IMG/VR virus record: IMGVR_UViG_3300036937_000041
Location: 26,369-90,368 of that record
From: a virus
DNA: 64,000 nt
Direction: 5' to 3' (one strand)
Of the stretch, positions 1-7,236 are shown piece by piece (within the stretch, counting starts at the first letter, position 1; each line of letters begins with the position of its first letter). The position numbers and the translations under genes were made by a program. A model generated the notes under the pieces. That model was not told the origin of the DNA and searched no databases. It was given only the letters and a program-made list of their open reading frames with translations.

Positions 1-833
1 AGCAGCTTCGCATGCTTGGGCGTGAGCGCCACCCCACAGATGGCCACCGTATTCGTATACCCCGCTTGGTACATGCTAAGCTGATCAAAGTAGCCCTCGA
101 CAATGATCACCCCCTTACACTTAGATATTGATCTCCATGCACGGTCTAATCCATATAGGTACGCACCTTTATCGTAAATTGGGGTATCCGGGGAGTTCAT
201 GTACTTGGGGGTCGCCCCGGGCGCCGTACCGGCAAAGCCGAGCGTTCTCCCCTGCAAGTCGATCAGTGGGAACACCCACCGGGATGCCCATCGATCAAAG
301 TAACCACGATCGCCCTTGATCAGCAAACCGGAGAGTGCGATCAGCTCCGGAGACCAGTCGGACAACCGTCGGCGAAGCAGACCATCGTCGTAGCCCAGTC
401 GGTACTCGGCAACTATCTCGGGGGATAGCCCCCGCCGCCCCACGAAGTAGTCCTCGGCGTCGGCCAGCCGCTCCACAAAATATTGACCAGCAAGATCGTG
501 GACAGCCAACAGCTGGTCTGCCTGATCATCAGCTTTGTACTCAAGTTTGATCCCCAGCCTGTTCGCCAGGTAAGCGGCCGCCTGGCCAAAGGTCATCCGC
601 TGATAGTCCATCAAAAACGTGAACACGTTGCCGCCCCGTCCGCAGCCAAAGCATTTGTATATCTGCTTGGTTCGACTGACGCTAAAGCTCGGTGCCTGCT
701 CCGTGTGGTCTAAAAATGGGCATATTGCCTGATATTCGGTGCTCCCCTTGGCCTTGAGCGTAACCCACTGGGATATCAGGTCAACGATGTCCGTCTGCAC
801 ACGTATGTTGTCCAGCAGATTGCGTGGGATCAT
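1..833 (-). CDS. dnaG: DnaG-type DNA primase, N-terminal part (runs off left edge)
   Basis: Makes RNA primers for the phage replisome. The reading frame starts at the ATG at 833 and stays open to the window edge (277 codons). Near residue 40 is a CHC2-type zinc finger: CPFLDH, then PSF, then KCFGCG. The first Cys-to-His spacing is two residues longer than in the usual CPFH. The primase core follows, and then a TOPRIM segment with VEGYFDQLSMYQAG and CGVALT near the left end. The DnaB-interacting C-terminus lies outside the window. The -10 motif TATACT ends only 5 nt before the ATG and I see no ribosome binding site, so the message is probably leaderless. The replicative helicase and its loader are encoded near 37-39 kb. 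Family assignment is firm. Confidence 0.93.
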   Translation of the reverse strand, partial: MIPRNLLDNIRVQTDIVDLISQWVTLKAKGSTEYQAICPFLDHTEQAPSFSVSRTKQIYKCFGCGRGGNVFTFLMDYQRMTFGQAAAYLANRLGIKLEYKADDQADQLLAVHDLAGQYFVERLADAEDYFVGRRGLSPEIVAEYRLGYDDGLLRRRLSDWSPELIALSGLLIKGDRGYFDRWASRWVFPLIDLQGRTLGFAGTAPGATPKYMNSPDTPIYDKGAYLYGLDRAWRSISKCKGVIIVEGYFDQLSMYQAGYTNTVAICGVALTPKHAKL

Positions 834-838
834 AGTAG

Positions 839-847
839 AGTATACGC
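839..847 (-). promoter_or_regulatory. GCG-TATACT -10 element for the primase gene
   Basis: Minus-strand GCGTATACT, a member of the recurrent promoter motif. The ATG at 833 lies 5 nt after the hexamer, so the expected start of transcription is at the start codon. No convincing -35 is visible. Confidence 0.6.
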
Positions 848-1167
848 CGTTCTTCCTTGACAGCCGTTTACAAAATTTCTGATGGCCCCTGTGGTTCATT
901 CCACCCGGCAACGATCAACTTGCCGACGCTAGCGTGGGGCCATATAAGATTTGGCCGGTCTGACGCCCATAGATTAACGATGCTCACCGGGCTTCTGCTC
1001 GCACCATACTCGTCTACGATTTATCAAACCGGCCATTCTATACTTTCTCGGCGCTGCACGTCCACCGGTGGAGGCCCGCAGATGTGCACAAGCGGGTAAG
1101 CCCGGCCGTCGATCGGATGAAAGCTATTAGACCGATCAACAGCGCGCGCCGATTCCTTATATTCCGC
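848..1167 (-). other. Gap with possible remnant reading frame
   Basis: No gene with a credible start is visible here. On the minus strand, the frame that continues past the TAA of the proline-rich gene is open for about 40 codons, meets TGA TAA near 1021, then is open again for about 48 codons to a TAA near 868. The two stretches read like protein (for example HPIDGRAYPLVHICGPPP and IWPHASVGKLIVAGWNEP) but lack start codons and ribosome binding sites. This may be a decayed gene or chance in a compositionally biased region. Confidence 0.25.
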
Positions 1168-1575
1168 TTATCGATTCTCTACCGGGGGTGCCGGAGGCTC
1201 TTCTACAGTCGCCGCGGGCTCGGTCGCCGTAGGTTCGGGCGCCGGAGGCTCTTCTACGGGCGCCGTAGGTTCAGGCGCCGGAGGCTCTTCCGGGGGCACT
1301 GTGGGCGCCTGTGGCGGTGCCGTGGGGGCAACAGGCGGCCGCTCGACTGCCTCCGCCTTCTCGGCCTCCAGGGTGGCGAGCGCCTGCTTGGTGATCAGCT
1401 TTCCGTCGTAGACGGTCAGGTCGAGACGGCTTTCGTTAAGCACCGAACTGGGGCCGACCAGACGATCGATAGCCTGCTCGGCAAACTTGCGGATCAACGG
1501 GCTATCCGGAACATCCAGCTCGTCCTTGAGCGCCTGCGCCAGCTCGTCGCCGACGATAATCTTAATCTCTGACAT
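1168..1575 (-). CDS. Hypothetical protein with Pro/Ala/Glu-rich repeat tail
   Basis: A 135-aa protein of unknown function. Residues 1-75 look like a small folded domain (MSEIKIIVGDELAQAL...). Residues 80-135 are a low-complexity tail built from repeats of the type EEPPAPEPT, likely extended and acidic. I chose the ATG at 1575 because GGAAAGGAGA lies just upstream; an in-frame ATG further up overlaps the terminase stop and the promoter. Its own promoter motif is at 1600-1608. It lies between the terminase ATPase and primase genes. Confidence 0.75.
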   Translation of the reverse strand: MSEIKIIVGDELAQALKDELDVPDSPLIRKFAEQAIDRLVGPSSVLNESRLDLTVYDGKLITKQALATLEAEKAEAVERPPVAPTAPPQAPTVPPEEPPAPEPTAPVEEPPAPEPTATEPAATVEEPPAPPVENR

Positions 1576-1599
1576 TCGGGTCTCCTTTCCTTTTGATAC

Positions 1600-1608
1600 A
1601 GTATACGC
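1600..1608 (-). promoter_or_regulatory. GCG-TATACT -10 element, leadered gene
   Basis: Minus-strand GCGTATACT followed by a leader of about 24 nt containing GGAAAGGAG before the ATG at 1575. It overlaps the region just after the terminase stop codon. Confidence 0.6.
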
Positions 1609-1612
1609 TATT

Positions 1613-2704
1613 TTAGAGTACATGGCTAGCATTTGCAGAGTGATCTACTGGTTTTCCCTGGGCGTCCACTATACACCTGTTCGCCTTATCGAATAAAAAT
1701 GTTTTACCGCTAAAGTGCTCGCGGGGGTGCCCGTCCCATGTACATCTACGGCGGAAGAATATTTTCCTATCAGTCCTGGACTTCTTGGCCATACGCTCAA
1801 GAAAATCATTGCCATGCCGTGTGTTGGAGAACATGGTGAGCAGCCCGGGGAGCCTGCCGTTAACCGACTTCCAGGCGACAAATCGAGATTTCATACGCCC
1901 GTAGATCGCGCTGTACATTACTTCCGCCGCGTCATAATCTTGGCCCATGACCGCCTTCTTTGACCCCTCTACGACCTCCAGATAGTTTGCCTCGTCAATT
2001 CCGCCGCCCATCAGATTGTAGCCTATGGCGGACAACGCCGATCCGCTCCCGGGGAAGATCACCACATCCTTGGGAAACCGCAGCTCCGATGGATATTTTT
2101 GGCTCTCTTCAATTTTGGCAATATTACACTGGGGCGGGAAATAGGTGTTGAAAAACGGACAATCAAATGCTTTGAGCACCGAGGTAAACGTGACCTTGCG
2201 CGCCAGCTTGGCGTTGCGCGACATGCAGACAAACGAGATACCCTGACCATCGGGGTCAAGACGATAGTACTCCATTGGCTTCGCACGGGTGAGCACCTGC
2301 ATCACGTCCAGGCGGAGCAGCGATCGAAATTTGTGGGTCTTGCCCGAGCCTATGCCCTCGATGTCAATAAATGTGTCGGTGCCATACCGGTGGCGCGCAT
2401 GCCACAGGTCAATAATATCCTGCCTGTGCACCGGCCACAGCCCCTGGATCTCCCGAGTTTCGTCCTCTATCTGCTCAACGTAATAGCGCCCGCCGCCATA
2501 ATACGGGTCGTCCAACAGTGTCTCCAGCGGCACCGTATCAAACTCTGCCTGATCATGTTCGTCCCACCGCGACTTAGGCTCGTAGACTATTCCACGATCA
2601 CGATCGCGCTCGACCAGCCGAGTGGTCTCGTTTGCGAGCGCGCGGAACATCGGGGTATCAAGGGGATTGTACTGCGGATCGCCAGGTTCAATCATCTGCG
2701 TCAA
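1613..2704 (-). CDS. terL: Terminase large subunit, ATPase domain only
   Basis: Motor subunit for DNA packaging into the procapsid. The 363 residues contain the packaging ATPase signatures: Walker A GIGSGKT at 117-123, Walker B with catalytic Glu in GGGIDEAN at 233-240, and the coupling motif LLTMFSNTR at 288-296. The protein stops soon after an FSGKTFLFD segment, whereas phage large terminases usually run 450-600 aa and carry a C-terminal RNase H-fold nuclease. No nuclease domain follows: the TAA is succeeded by a promoter motif and an unrelated proline-rich gene. The nuclease half may be a separate gene left of the window, or the gene may be truncated. The start overlaps the 67-aa gene upstream by 17 nt. 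Confidence 0.85.
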   Translation of the reverse strand: MTQMIEPGDPQYNPLDTPMFRALANETTRLVERDRDRGIVYEPKSRWDEHDQAEFDTVPLETLLDDPYYGGGRYYVEQIEDETREIQGLWPVHRQDIIDLWHARHRYGTDTFIDIEGIGSGKTHKFRSLLRLDVMQVLTRAKPMEYYRLDPDGQGISFVCMSRNAKLARKVTFTSVLKAFDCPFFNTYFPPQCNIAKIEESQKYPSELRFPKDVVIFPGSGSALSAIGYNLMGGGIDEANYLEVVEGSKKAVMGQDYDAAEVMYSAIYGRMKSRFVAWKSVNGRLPGLLTMFSNTRHGNDFLERMAKKSRTDRKIFFRRRCTWDGHPREHFSGKTFLFDKANRCIVDAQGKPVDHSANASHVL

Positions 2705-2891
2705 AGAATCCTTCTGCTATTGGTCGGCCTTCACGGGCCGCCACGGCCGCCTCTTCCTTGGCCTGTTTATACAGCCCGTAGCACATGCCCAGACGTTCTT
2801 TACCGTTCGGCTTGGTCTTCTGCGCCTCGGCGCTGCCCATGCACCGACTGACAAAGTCGCCCACGCTTTCATTCTTTCTCGGCCGTGGCAT
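2688..2891 (-). CDS. Small conserved phage protein of packaging region
   Basis: A 67-aa basic protein. The pattern FVSRCM...KERLGMCYGLYKQAK resembles small proteins often found beside phage portal, protease or terminase genes. The function is not established. The ATG at 2891 is preceded by GAGGAGAAGACG; the further upstream in-frame ATG at 2915 lacks a site at the right distance. The end overlaps the terminase start and the start overlaps the end of the upstream 97-aa gene, so translation is probably coupled. Confidence 0.7.
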   Translation of the reverse strand: MPRPRKNESVGDFVSRCMGSAEAQKTKPNGKERLGMCYGLYKQAKEEAAVAAREGRPIAEGFFDADD

Positions 2892-3162
2892 CGTCTTCTC
2901 CTCGAATGATATCAATAGAGTCTATGGATAGTATCTCGGTGACCACCCGTGTGCCGTTCGAGCCCATGACAGTCCGGGCGCGCCCACGAATTCCAAACTT
3001 CAAATCGGTGGACGGAATGCTCTGCGCACCCCCGTGAACCAGTTCGAACGGTGGCGCGCCGGAGCGCAGATGATCGGCCATCGTCTTCATCGCCGCGGCG
3101 GAGATTATTGTTCCATTTTTACCCGGTTGGCCCGCCTTGATCAACGTCCCTTTATGTTTCAT
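2869..3162 (-). CDS. Hypothetical protein
   Basis: A 97-aa protein with no family I recognise. It starts at an ATGA overlap with the exonuclease gene stop, with TTGGAGGACATAGG before the ATG. The N-terminus is rich in Lys and Gly; the C-terminus (EILSIDSIDIIRGEDD) is acidic. Context is the nuclease/terminase operon. Confidence 0.65.
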   Translation of the reverse strand: MKHKGTLIKAGQPGKNGTIISAAAMKTMADHLRSGAPPFELVHGGAQSIPSTDLKFGIRGRARTVMGSNGTRVVTEILSIDSIDIIRGEDDATAEKE

Positions 3163-3755
3163 CCTATGTCCTCCAACGTAAAGGTAAGCTGTACGGTGTT
3201 CTGCTCCCCGTCGATCACCCAGCCTTTCTCCAAGATGTGTTCAAACAGCTGGCGAAGTCGCCGGACATCCTGCAGCACATATCCAAAGAGATCGGCCCAG
3301 TGACCGTCGGCGAGCATGCTGGGCGCCAGACGGCCGAGCTTCGCCGGTTTACCGTGGCCGAGGGTGGCCGCGCACACCACGTCGAGGCCCAGCGATCCGT
3401 TTAAGACCGTGGATCTGCCCAGGCGTGCAAGCGCGTCATCTATCGAGGTCGCCGAGTGCTTGGCACACACTATCAGCTCAAACACATCTATGTCGGTCCA
3501 CAGCGTTGTATCGGGGGTGTTCGACTGCTGAACAATATACGAGTCAAAAGCTTTCCCGTTGTAGGAGACCACCCTGTTCCCCCGAAGATATCCCTCAAGC
3601 TGTTCCTCCTGGCCGGGCATGAAAAAGTTGTATCGATCATGGTCATAGTTGTAGACGCAGCCGACGCCCAAGCGCATACCCGCCTTATCAACCCATCCGC
3701 CCTCAAGCTGCTCGGCCAGGTACTTCGTTTCAATATCGTAGACTAAGAGTGACAT
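3159..3755 (-). CDS. RNase H-like 3'-5' exonuclease domain protein (DEDD type)
   Basis: A 198-aa nuclease-like protein. The start MSLLVYDIETK carries the exo I D-x-E (D7, E9). SYNGKAFDSYIV near residue 65 matches exo II (N/D). A distal acidic motif lies in FGYVLQDVRRL. This resembles the YprB/DnaQ-like ribonuclease H superfamily, so it probably trims DNA or RNA 3' ends; the substrate cannot be told. The start overlaps the stop of the DUF4406-like gene, with GGAGGGCGATAA before the ATG. Confidence 0.7.
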   Translation of the reverse strand: MSLLVYDIETKYLAEQLEGGWVDKAGMRLGVGCVYNYDHDRYNFFMPGQEEQLEGYLRGNRVVSYNGKAFDSYIVQQSNTPDTTLWTDIDVFELIVCAKHSATSIDDALARLGRSTVLNGSLGLDVVCAATLGHGKPAKLGRLAPSMLADGHWADLFGYVLQDVRRLRQLFEHILEKGWVIDGEQNTVQLTFTLEDIG

Positions 3756-4114
3756 TTATCGCCCTCCAAAGTCCAGCGCAGCAGGTGATCGAACTTGTAG
3801 AAAATGGGGTACTTGAGCTTCTGCGCCAGGTCATATTCGTCGCGCGCCCCCGGAGAGTTTATCCACCCGTCGACCATGAGCATGCAGTTACATACGTTGA
3901 TGATAATCAGTTTATCGAGCGCAATCCAATAATCGTATTCCGCTGTGGGCGCATACCGATCCATATGCTGGCTGTGCGTGTGTGGACAATAGTGGTAGAT
4001 ACTGTGCTCCGCGCAGCTGATCGCCAACGCGCGCGCCCGCCCAACATTCTCGTCGACGGCGAGCATGGTCGGCGCCGAGTATGGTCCGGCTATGTACACA
4101 AATGGGGTTACCAT
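3743..4114 (-). CDS. DUF4406 / nucleoside 2-deoxyribosyltransferase-like protein
   Basis: A 123-aa Rossmann-like protein. It starts with FVYIAGPYSAPT and has ILVD-like and gate residues in CMLMVDGWINSPGARDEYDLA, the signature of the DUF4406/deoxyribosyltransferase-like fold that binds nucleotides. The family is common in phage genomes and is thought to act in nucleotide salvage or base exchange, but a specific substrate is not shown by the sequence. The ATG overlaps the TAA of the upstream MmcB-like gene. Confidence 0.75.
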   Translation of the reverse strand: MVTPFVYIAGPYSAPTMLAVDENVGRARALAISCAEHSIYHYCPHTHSQHMDRYAPTAEYDYWIALDKLIIINVCNCMLMVDGWINSPGARDEYDLAQKLKYPIFYKFDHLLRWTLEGDKCHS

Positions 4115-4890
4115 GACGGGAGCGCCTCTACAAAGCCGGGGTCAAGTTTATCGGTCTCGTCCTTAAACTCTTTGACGGCGCGCAGAAGATGCCGCAGGTT
4201 ATTGACACCCCCGGCGGTCTCGATCACCTGTTTTATCGCGGGCAACACTGTAGATAGCTGATCAAGACTATCAACCCCGAGCTCTTTTTTCAGATTGTCG
4301 ACCTCGGAGCGCCGTTGTGCGCTCTCCAAGCGCCTGACCTCGGATGACAGCATAGCTATCTCTTCGGCCATCTTAGTACCGATCTCCCGGCCGAGCAGAT
4401 GATTTCGCTTGCGATCGGCCATCCACGATCTAAAGTAATCTATTTTATTCCCGTGAAATGGCCACCTGTCCGGGTCTACTTTGTTCATCAGTATATACAT
4501 CAGAAAATTGGCATCGAGTGGTACGTTCCTATTCAGCGGTTTGACCACGGTCCTGACCGTCCCCGACTCATGCACGTAGACCAGACCGACCCCGCCGCCG
4601 ATGGTCTTCACCTCGTTCTGGTGGATCAACCCATTGGGGCAGGCGAAGGCAAACACATCACAGTATTGAAGATACTGTGGCCACTTAGTATCGGACAGAA
4701 AATCCTGCCTCGATACTTTTATCTCATAGGCGGTGACCAGCGGGTTGGCCCACGATTTGGCGATGGCCACCAGGTCCATACGACACATGTTATCGTTGAA
4801 CCAAGTGGGGCCGTTCTTGCACTCGGTGACAACAAAGTCTTTTGCATGCCTGCCCTCGGCGAGGGCGCGCGCGATCTCAGCGGCTACCAT
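4108..4890 (-). CDS. MmcB-like PD-(D/E)XK nuclease-fold DNA repair protein
   Basis: A 260-aa protein. The N-terminal 150 residues match the MmcB family: RMDLVAIAKSWANPLVTAYEIKVSRQDFLSD has the D...E-x-K arrangement of a PD-(D/E)XK core, followed by CDVFAFACPNGLI. The C-terminal half (MAEEIAMLSSEVRRLESAQR...) is predicted coiled coil. In bacteria MmcB members are linked to the DNA damage response; the phage role is unknown. I chose the ATG at 4890, which overlaps the TAG of the upstream small membrane gene and has AAAGGACC upstream. Confidence 0.7.
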   Translation of the reverse strand: MVAAEIARALAEGRHAKDFVVTECKNGPTWFNDNMCRMDLVAIAKSWANPLVTAYEIKVSRQDFLSDTKWPQYLQYCDVFAFACPNGLIHQNEVKTIGGGVGLVYVHESGTVRTVVKPLNRNVPLDANFLMYILMNKVDPDRWPFHGNKIDYFRSWMADRKRNHLLGREIGTKMAEEIAMLSSEVRRLESAQRRSEVDNLKKELGVDSLDQLSTVLPAIKQVIETAGGVNNLRHLLRAVKEFKDETDKLDPGFVEALPSW

Positions 4891-5072
4891 TGTAAGTATG
4901 GTCCTTTCTGCCACAAAGGCCATCTGATCCAGATGCCGAACAGCAACGGAACATACTTGTATCCCCAGGGTGGCTCTATGGAAAAGGCAGGGCGTAGCCT
5001 CCCCCACCGAAGATATCCGAACACCCAGAAGAATCGCATGGGAACTGTTATAAGATATTCAGCGTCGTTCAA
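4884..5072 (-). CDS. Small hydrophobic/aromatic protein, TTG start
   Basis: A 62-aa protein of unknown function, rich in Trp, Phe and Tyr (MRFFWVFGYLRWG, LLFGIWIRWPLW), possibly membrane associated. I prefer the TTG at 5072, which overlaps the upstream TGA (TTGA) and has GGAGAGGAC upstream. A GTG at 5096 has no such site. The stop overlaps the next ATG. Confidence 0.5.
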   Translation of the reverse strand: MNDAEYLITVPMRFFWVFGYLRWGRLRPAFSIEPPWGYKYVPLLFGIWIRWPLWQKGPYLQW

Positions 5073-5464
5073 GATGGACCGTCCTCTCCGGGCCACGATG
5101 GTCGTCGGTCAACCTCCAGGTCGAGCCCACGCTCATCCGCCTCCTCTTTGATCAGCACGTATACCGGGTTATCCTGCAGGTTGAGCATCGCCCAACTTAG
5201 ATAGTGATCGTCCAGATCGCAGATCAGCGTCCCCGCGTGCTTACCGAACGAGAGCGCGACCGTCTGCGGCGATAGTCTACGCTTTTTGTACTCCTGCTCG
5301 GCGGCGGTCAACCAGTATCCGGGGTCAAAGGTAGAGCATATAAATAGGATATACTCATCGGGGACCTGCGCAATGGTCTGCCCCTTGTACTTGCCAAAAG
5401 GGAGCTCGGAAACCCCGTTCTGCCGCCGGTCCAGCTCCAGGTCATCATCTCGTGTATGTCTCAA
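5069..5464 (-). CDS. Tandem DUF3820-like protein, TTG start
   Basis: A 131-aa protein with two copies of a DUF3820-type motif: LPFGKYKGQTIAQVPDEYI at about residue 21 and LSFGKHAGTLICDLDDHYL at about 71. DUF3820 occurs in exonucleases and in phage proteins but has no agreed biochemical role. The TTG at 5464 overlaps the TGA of the upstream mini-ORF, and AGGAG lies 10 nt before it. Confidence 0.7.
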   Translation of the reverse strand: MRHTRDDDLELDRRQNGVSELPFGKYKGQTIAQVPDEYILFICSTFDPGYWLTAAEQEYKKRRLSPQTVALSFGKHAGTLICDLDDHYLSWAMLNLQDNPVYVLIKEEADERGLDLEVDRRPSWPGEDGPS

Positions 5465-5523
5465 CGCCTACTCACTCCTATGATCAAGATAACTATGGGG
5501 ATCAAGATGACCAGCACGGCCAT
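5461..5523 (-). CDS. 20-aa membrane mini-protein
   Basis: MAVLVILIPIVILIIGVSRR: a single very hydrophobic helix with a basic end. It lies just downstream of a promoter motif (5543-5551), with an ATG at 5523 or an in-frame TTG at 5532. Its TGA overlaps the TTG start of the DUF3820-like gene. It could be a true microprotein or only a leader peptide that couples translation of the next gene. Confidence 0.4.
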   Translation of the reverse strand: MAVLVILIPIVILIIGVSRR

Positions 5524-5542
5524 CCCGATCAATATGTAGTCT

Positions 5543-5551
5543 ATTATACGC
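5543..5551 (-). promoter_or_regulatory. GCG-TATAAT -10 element
   Basis: Minus-strand GCGTATAAT followed by AGACTA. The hexamer contains the TAA stop of the RMF-like gene, so promoter and coding end coincide. No -35 is seen. Confidence 0.6.
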
Positions 5552-5777
5552 AATTGTAGACAAACCTTCTCGTCTGCTCGTCGCTTATGGCCGGATATTC
5601 TTCGGCCAACCTGTATCCGGCGGCCCACAGTTCTCTGAACCTCGCCGACCATCCAGGTCCCCTGTACGGACAGTCAGAAAACGCATGGCCAGCCCGCTGG
5701 GCGACAAATCCTTGCCAGCATTTACCGGCCATCGATCGGTTGCCCGGGGGTCTAAAGTTTAGATCGGGCCATTTCAT
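5544..5777 (-). CDS. RMF-like small protein
   Basis: A 77-aa protein. The core from about residue 16 (MAGKCWQGFVAQRAGHAFSD, then CPYRGPG and RFRELWAAGYRLA) has the Cys-Pro-Tyr and Trp-x2-Gly spacing seen in ribosome modulation factor and its many small phage relatives. RMF dimerises and silences ribosomes; whether this phage version does so is inference. Its ATG at 5777 forms an ATGA overlap with the 39-aa membrane ORF. Confidence 0.6.
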   Translation of the reverse strand: MKWPDLNFRPPGNRSMAGKCWQGFVAQRAGHAFSDCPYRGPGWSARFRELWAAGYRLAEEYPAISDEQTRRFVYNCV

Positions 5778-5893
5778 ACCGCCAACCAGATCAAAAAGGC
5801 CAAACATATCAACAGGCAGATTGTCAAAGACAGGCAGCCGATCGACTTAGTATAGCCGATGCGCATACCCCGACGATTACCCCAAAACCACAT
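5774..5893 (-). CDS. 39-aa membrane microprotein
   Basis: Starts MWFWGNRRGMRIG and continues with a hydrophobic helix (CLSLTICLLICLAFLIWLAV). It starts just after the upstream 254-aa gene, and its TGA overlaps the ATG of the RMF-like gene. Not recognised; predicted single-pass membrane protein. Confidence 0.5.
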   Translation of the reverse strand: MWFWGNRRGMRIGYTKSIGCLSLTICLLICLAFLIWLAV

Positions 5894-5898
5894 ACCCA

Positions 5899-6663
5899 CT
5901 AGCAGATGTCCCTTCTCGACGTACGCAAGTGCTTCATAACAGAACGAAGGTTTTCAACCTTGGCCTCGAACACCTTTGAGTCCTCGAAGCCCAGCTTGTG
6001 AAAACCGAGCGCGCGGACGATCACGACCATCGGATCCGCGTAAACGGCATCCCCACCATATTTGGCGAACGCAGATCCGGCAGATCCAACGGTTGAACTT
6101 CGAAGCACCTCAAACAGTCTAGATGTGGCCAGGCGTTCTCCGATCAAATGGTCATCAACGTCCCCAAACGCACGGACAGCCACGCCGTAGTAGACTACGC
6201 TGCCGATAAGCTTGTGGCAGATGATAGCGCGCAGCCGATCATCGCAGTCTTGGACGTAGGTCAGCGTAGAGCCCTCGACCATCGCCGCCTTTTTCTTGCT
6301 ACGCATCTTCGTCGCGCTGTCCATCGCCTTCTTCTCAAGATATCCAGCGGCGACCAGCTTGTCGAACAAGATCGACAGGGCGCCAATACGACTGCTATCT
6401 TCGACCTCGATTATGCGCTTGTCAAAAAAGAGTAAAGTATATCTGGAAAATGGTTTAGACCCGCCCATGCCAACACCGAGCAAGACTTCCAGCGTAGCCC
6501 CGGCGGGAAGCTGTTTGCACAGCCATTTCTCTATGTGACTCGGCCTGGCCAACAGACTGGTAATCGGTGAACTGCCAGCCAGTATGATTTCATTGTCAGG
6601 ACCGTCGTCAAACCCCCAGTCCCGTAGTCGTCGGGCAAACTTCTCATCAGCACACGCGTTCAC
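5899..6663 (-). CDS. Hypothetical protein, GTG start
   Basis: A 254-aa mixed alpha/beta protein that I do not recognise. GTG at 6663 is chosen because AAGGAGATTGTAA precedes it directly. It lies in the operon that begins with the DUF6166-like and ubiquitin-like genes, which may hint at a joint role but nothing in the protein itself shows one. Confidence 0.65.
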   Translation of the reverse strand: MNACADEKFARRLRDWGFDDGPDNEIILAGSSPITSLLARPSHIEKWLCKQLPAGATLEVLLGVGMGGSKPFSRYTLLFFDKRIIEVEDSSRIGALSILFDKLVAAGYLEKKAMDSATKMRSKKKAAMVEGSTLTYVQDCDDRLRAIICHKLIGSVVYYGVAVRAFGDVDDHLIGERLATSRLFEVLRSSTVGSAGSAFAKYGGDAVYADPMVVIVRALGFHKLGFEDSKVFEAKVENLRSVMKHLRTSRRDIC

Positions 6664-6694
6664 TTACAATCTCCTTCTCTAATTCGAATTTCTC

Positions 6695-6964
6695 TTAGGC
6701 CGGTTTTTTCCAATTTATTGGTACACCTAACACTGGAATATGTTCTGGTCGTAGCCGCTCTATCAGTCCACGTTTAAAGTGCAGGCGTTTGATCTCCTTG
6801 TCTATCCTGGCGATCAACGCATGCTGTGCGCCATCCAGGGTAGCCCACCTGTGGCTTGCCGGAAAATCGACCCCGACCTTGCGCGGTGCTTTATGTGGTG
6901 TATATCCAGATTTGACTATCCCACAATCATCGACGTTTCTAAAATAAGGGGTATACGAGATCAT
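6695..6964 (-). CDS. Hypothetical protein next to ubiquitin-like gene
   Basis: An 89-aa protein with a basic helical C-terminal half (ARIDKEIKRLHFKRGLIERL). Its ATG overlaps the TGA of the ubiquitin-like gene, with CGGGAGAACGTAC upstream. Not recognised. Confidence 0.6.
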   Translation of the reverse strand: MISYTPYFRNVDDCGIVKSGYTPHKAPRKVGVDFPASHRWATLDGAQHALIARIDKEIKRLHFKRGLIERLRPEHIPVLGVPINWKKPA

Positions 6965-7236
6965 GTACGTTCTCCCGGGGGCAAGAATTCAAAACGATCG
7001 CCATCGTGGACGAGCACCGGGGCGTCGACCGGGGGCAAGAATTCAAAACGATCGCCATCGTGGACGAGCACCGGGGCGTCGACCAGACGCAGCCTGTCCC
7101 CGTTTTCCAGCGTCTTCCACAGCTCGTGGTCATCTGGGACGCCCGAAATCACTCGCAGTTCTTCAATCTGAATATTGTCATAGTAACATATGTGCTCGAC
7201 GCCATTCATGTAGTATTTGCGTTCAACGTCGGTCAT
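6961..7236 (-). CDS. Ubiquitin-like (multiubiquitin-type beta-grasp) protein with duplicated end
   Basis: A 91-aa protein. Residues 6-69 fit the bacterial multiubiquitin domain pattern: YYMNGVEH, a strand, IQIEELRVISGVPDDHELW, then a final strand pair in VHDGDRFEFLPP. In bacteria such domains belong to ubiquitin-like conjugation loci with E1, E2 and deubiquitinase genes. None of those partners is visible here, so the function is open. The last 18 residues before the tail (VDAPVLVHDGDRFEFLPP) occur twice because of an exact 54-bp tandem duplication. The start has GGAGGAACAAG upstream and overlaps the DUF6166-like gene by 14 nt. Confidence 0.6.
   Translation of the reverse strand: MTDVERKYYMNGVEHICYYDNIQIEELRVISGVPDDHELWKTLENGDRLRLVDAPVLVHDGDRFEFLPPVDAPVLVHDGDRFEFLPPGERT
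6976..7083. repeat. Exact 54-bp tandem duplication
   Basis: Two identical 54-nt units, 6976-7029 and 7030-7083, inside the 3' part of the ubiquitin-like gene. They keep the reading frame and double the last 18 residues of the domain. Identity between copies implies a recent event. Confidence 0.95.

Noticed and set aside
1084-1572. Plus-strand Arg-rich frame opposite the Pro/Ala/Glu repeat gene
   Set aside because: Its repeats are the antisense of the PAE repeats; the minus-strand gene has promoter and ribosome binding site.
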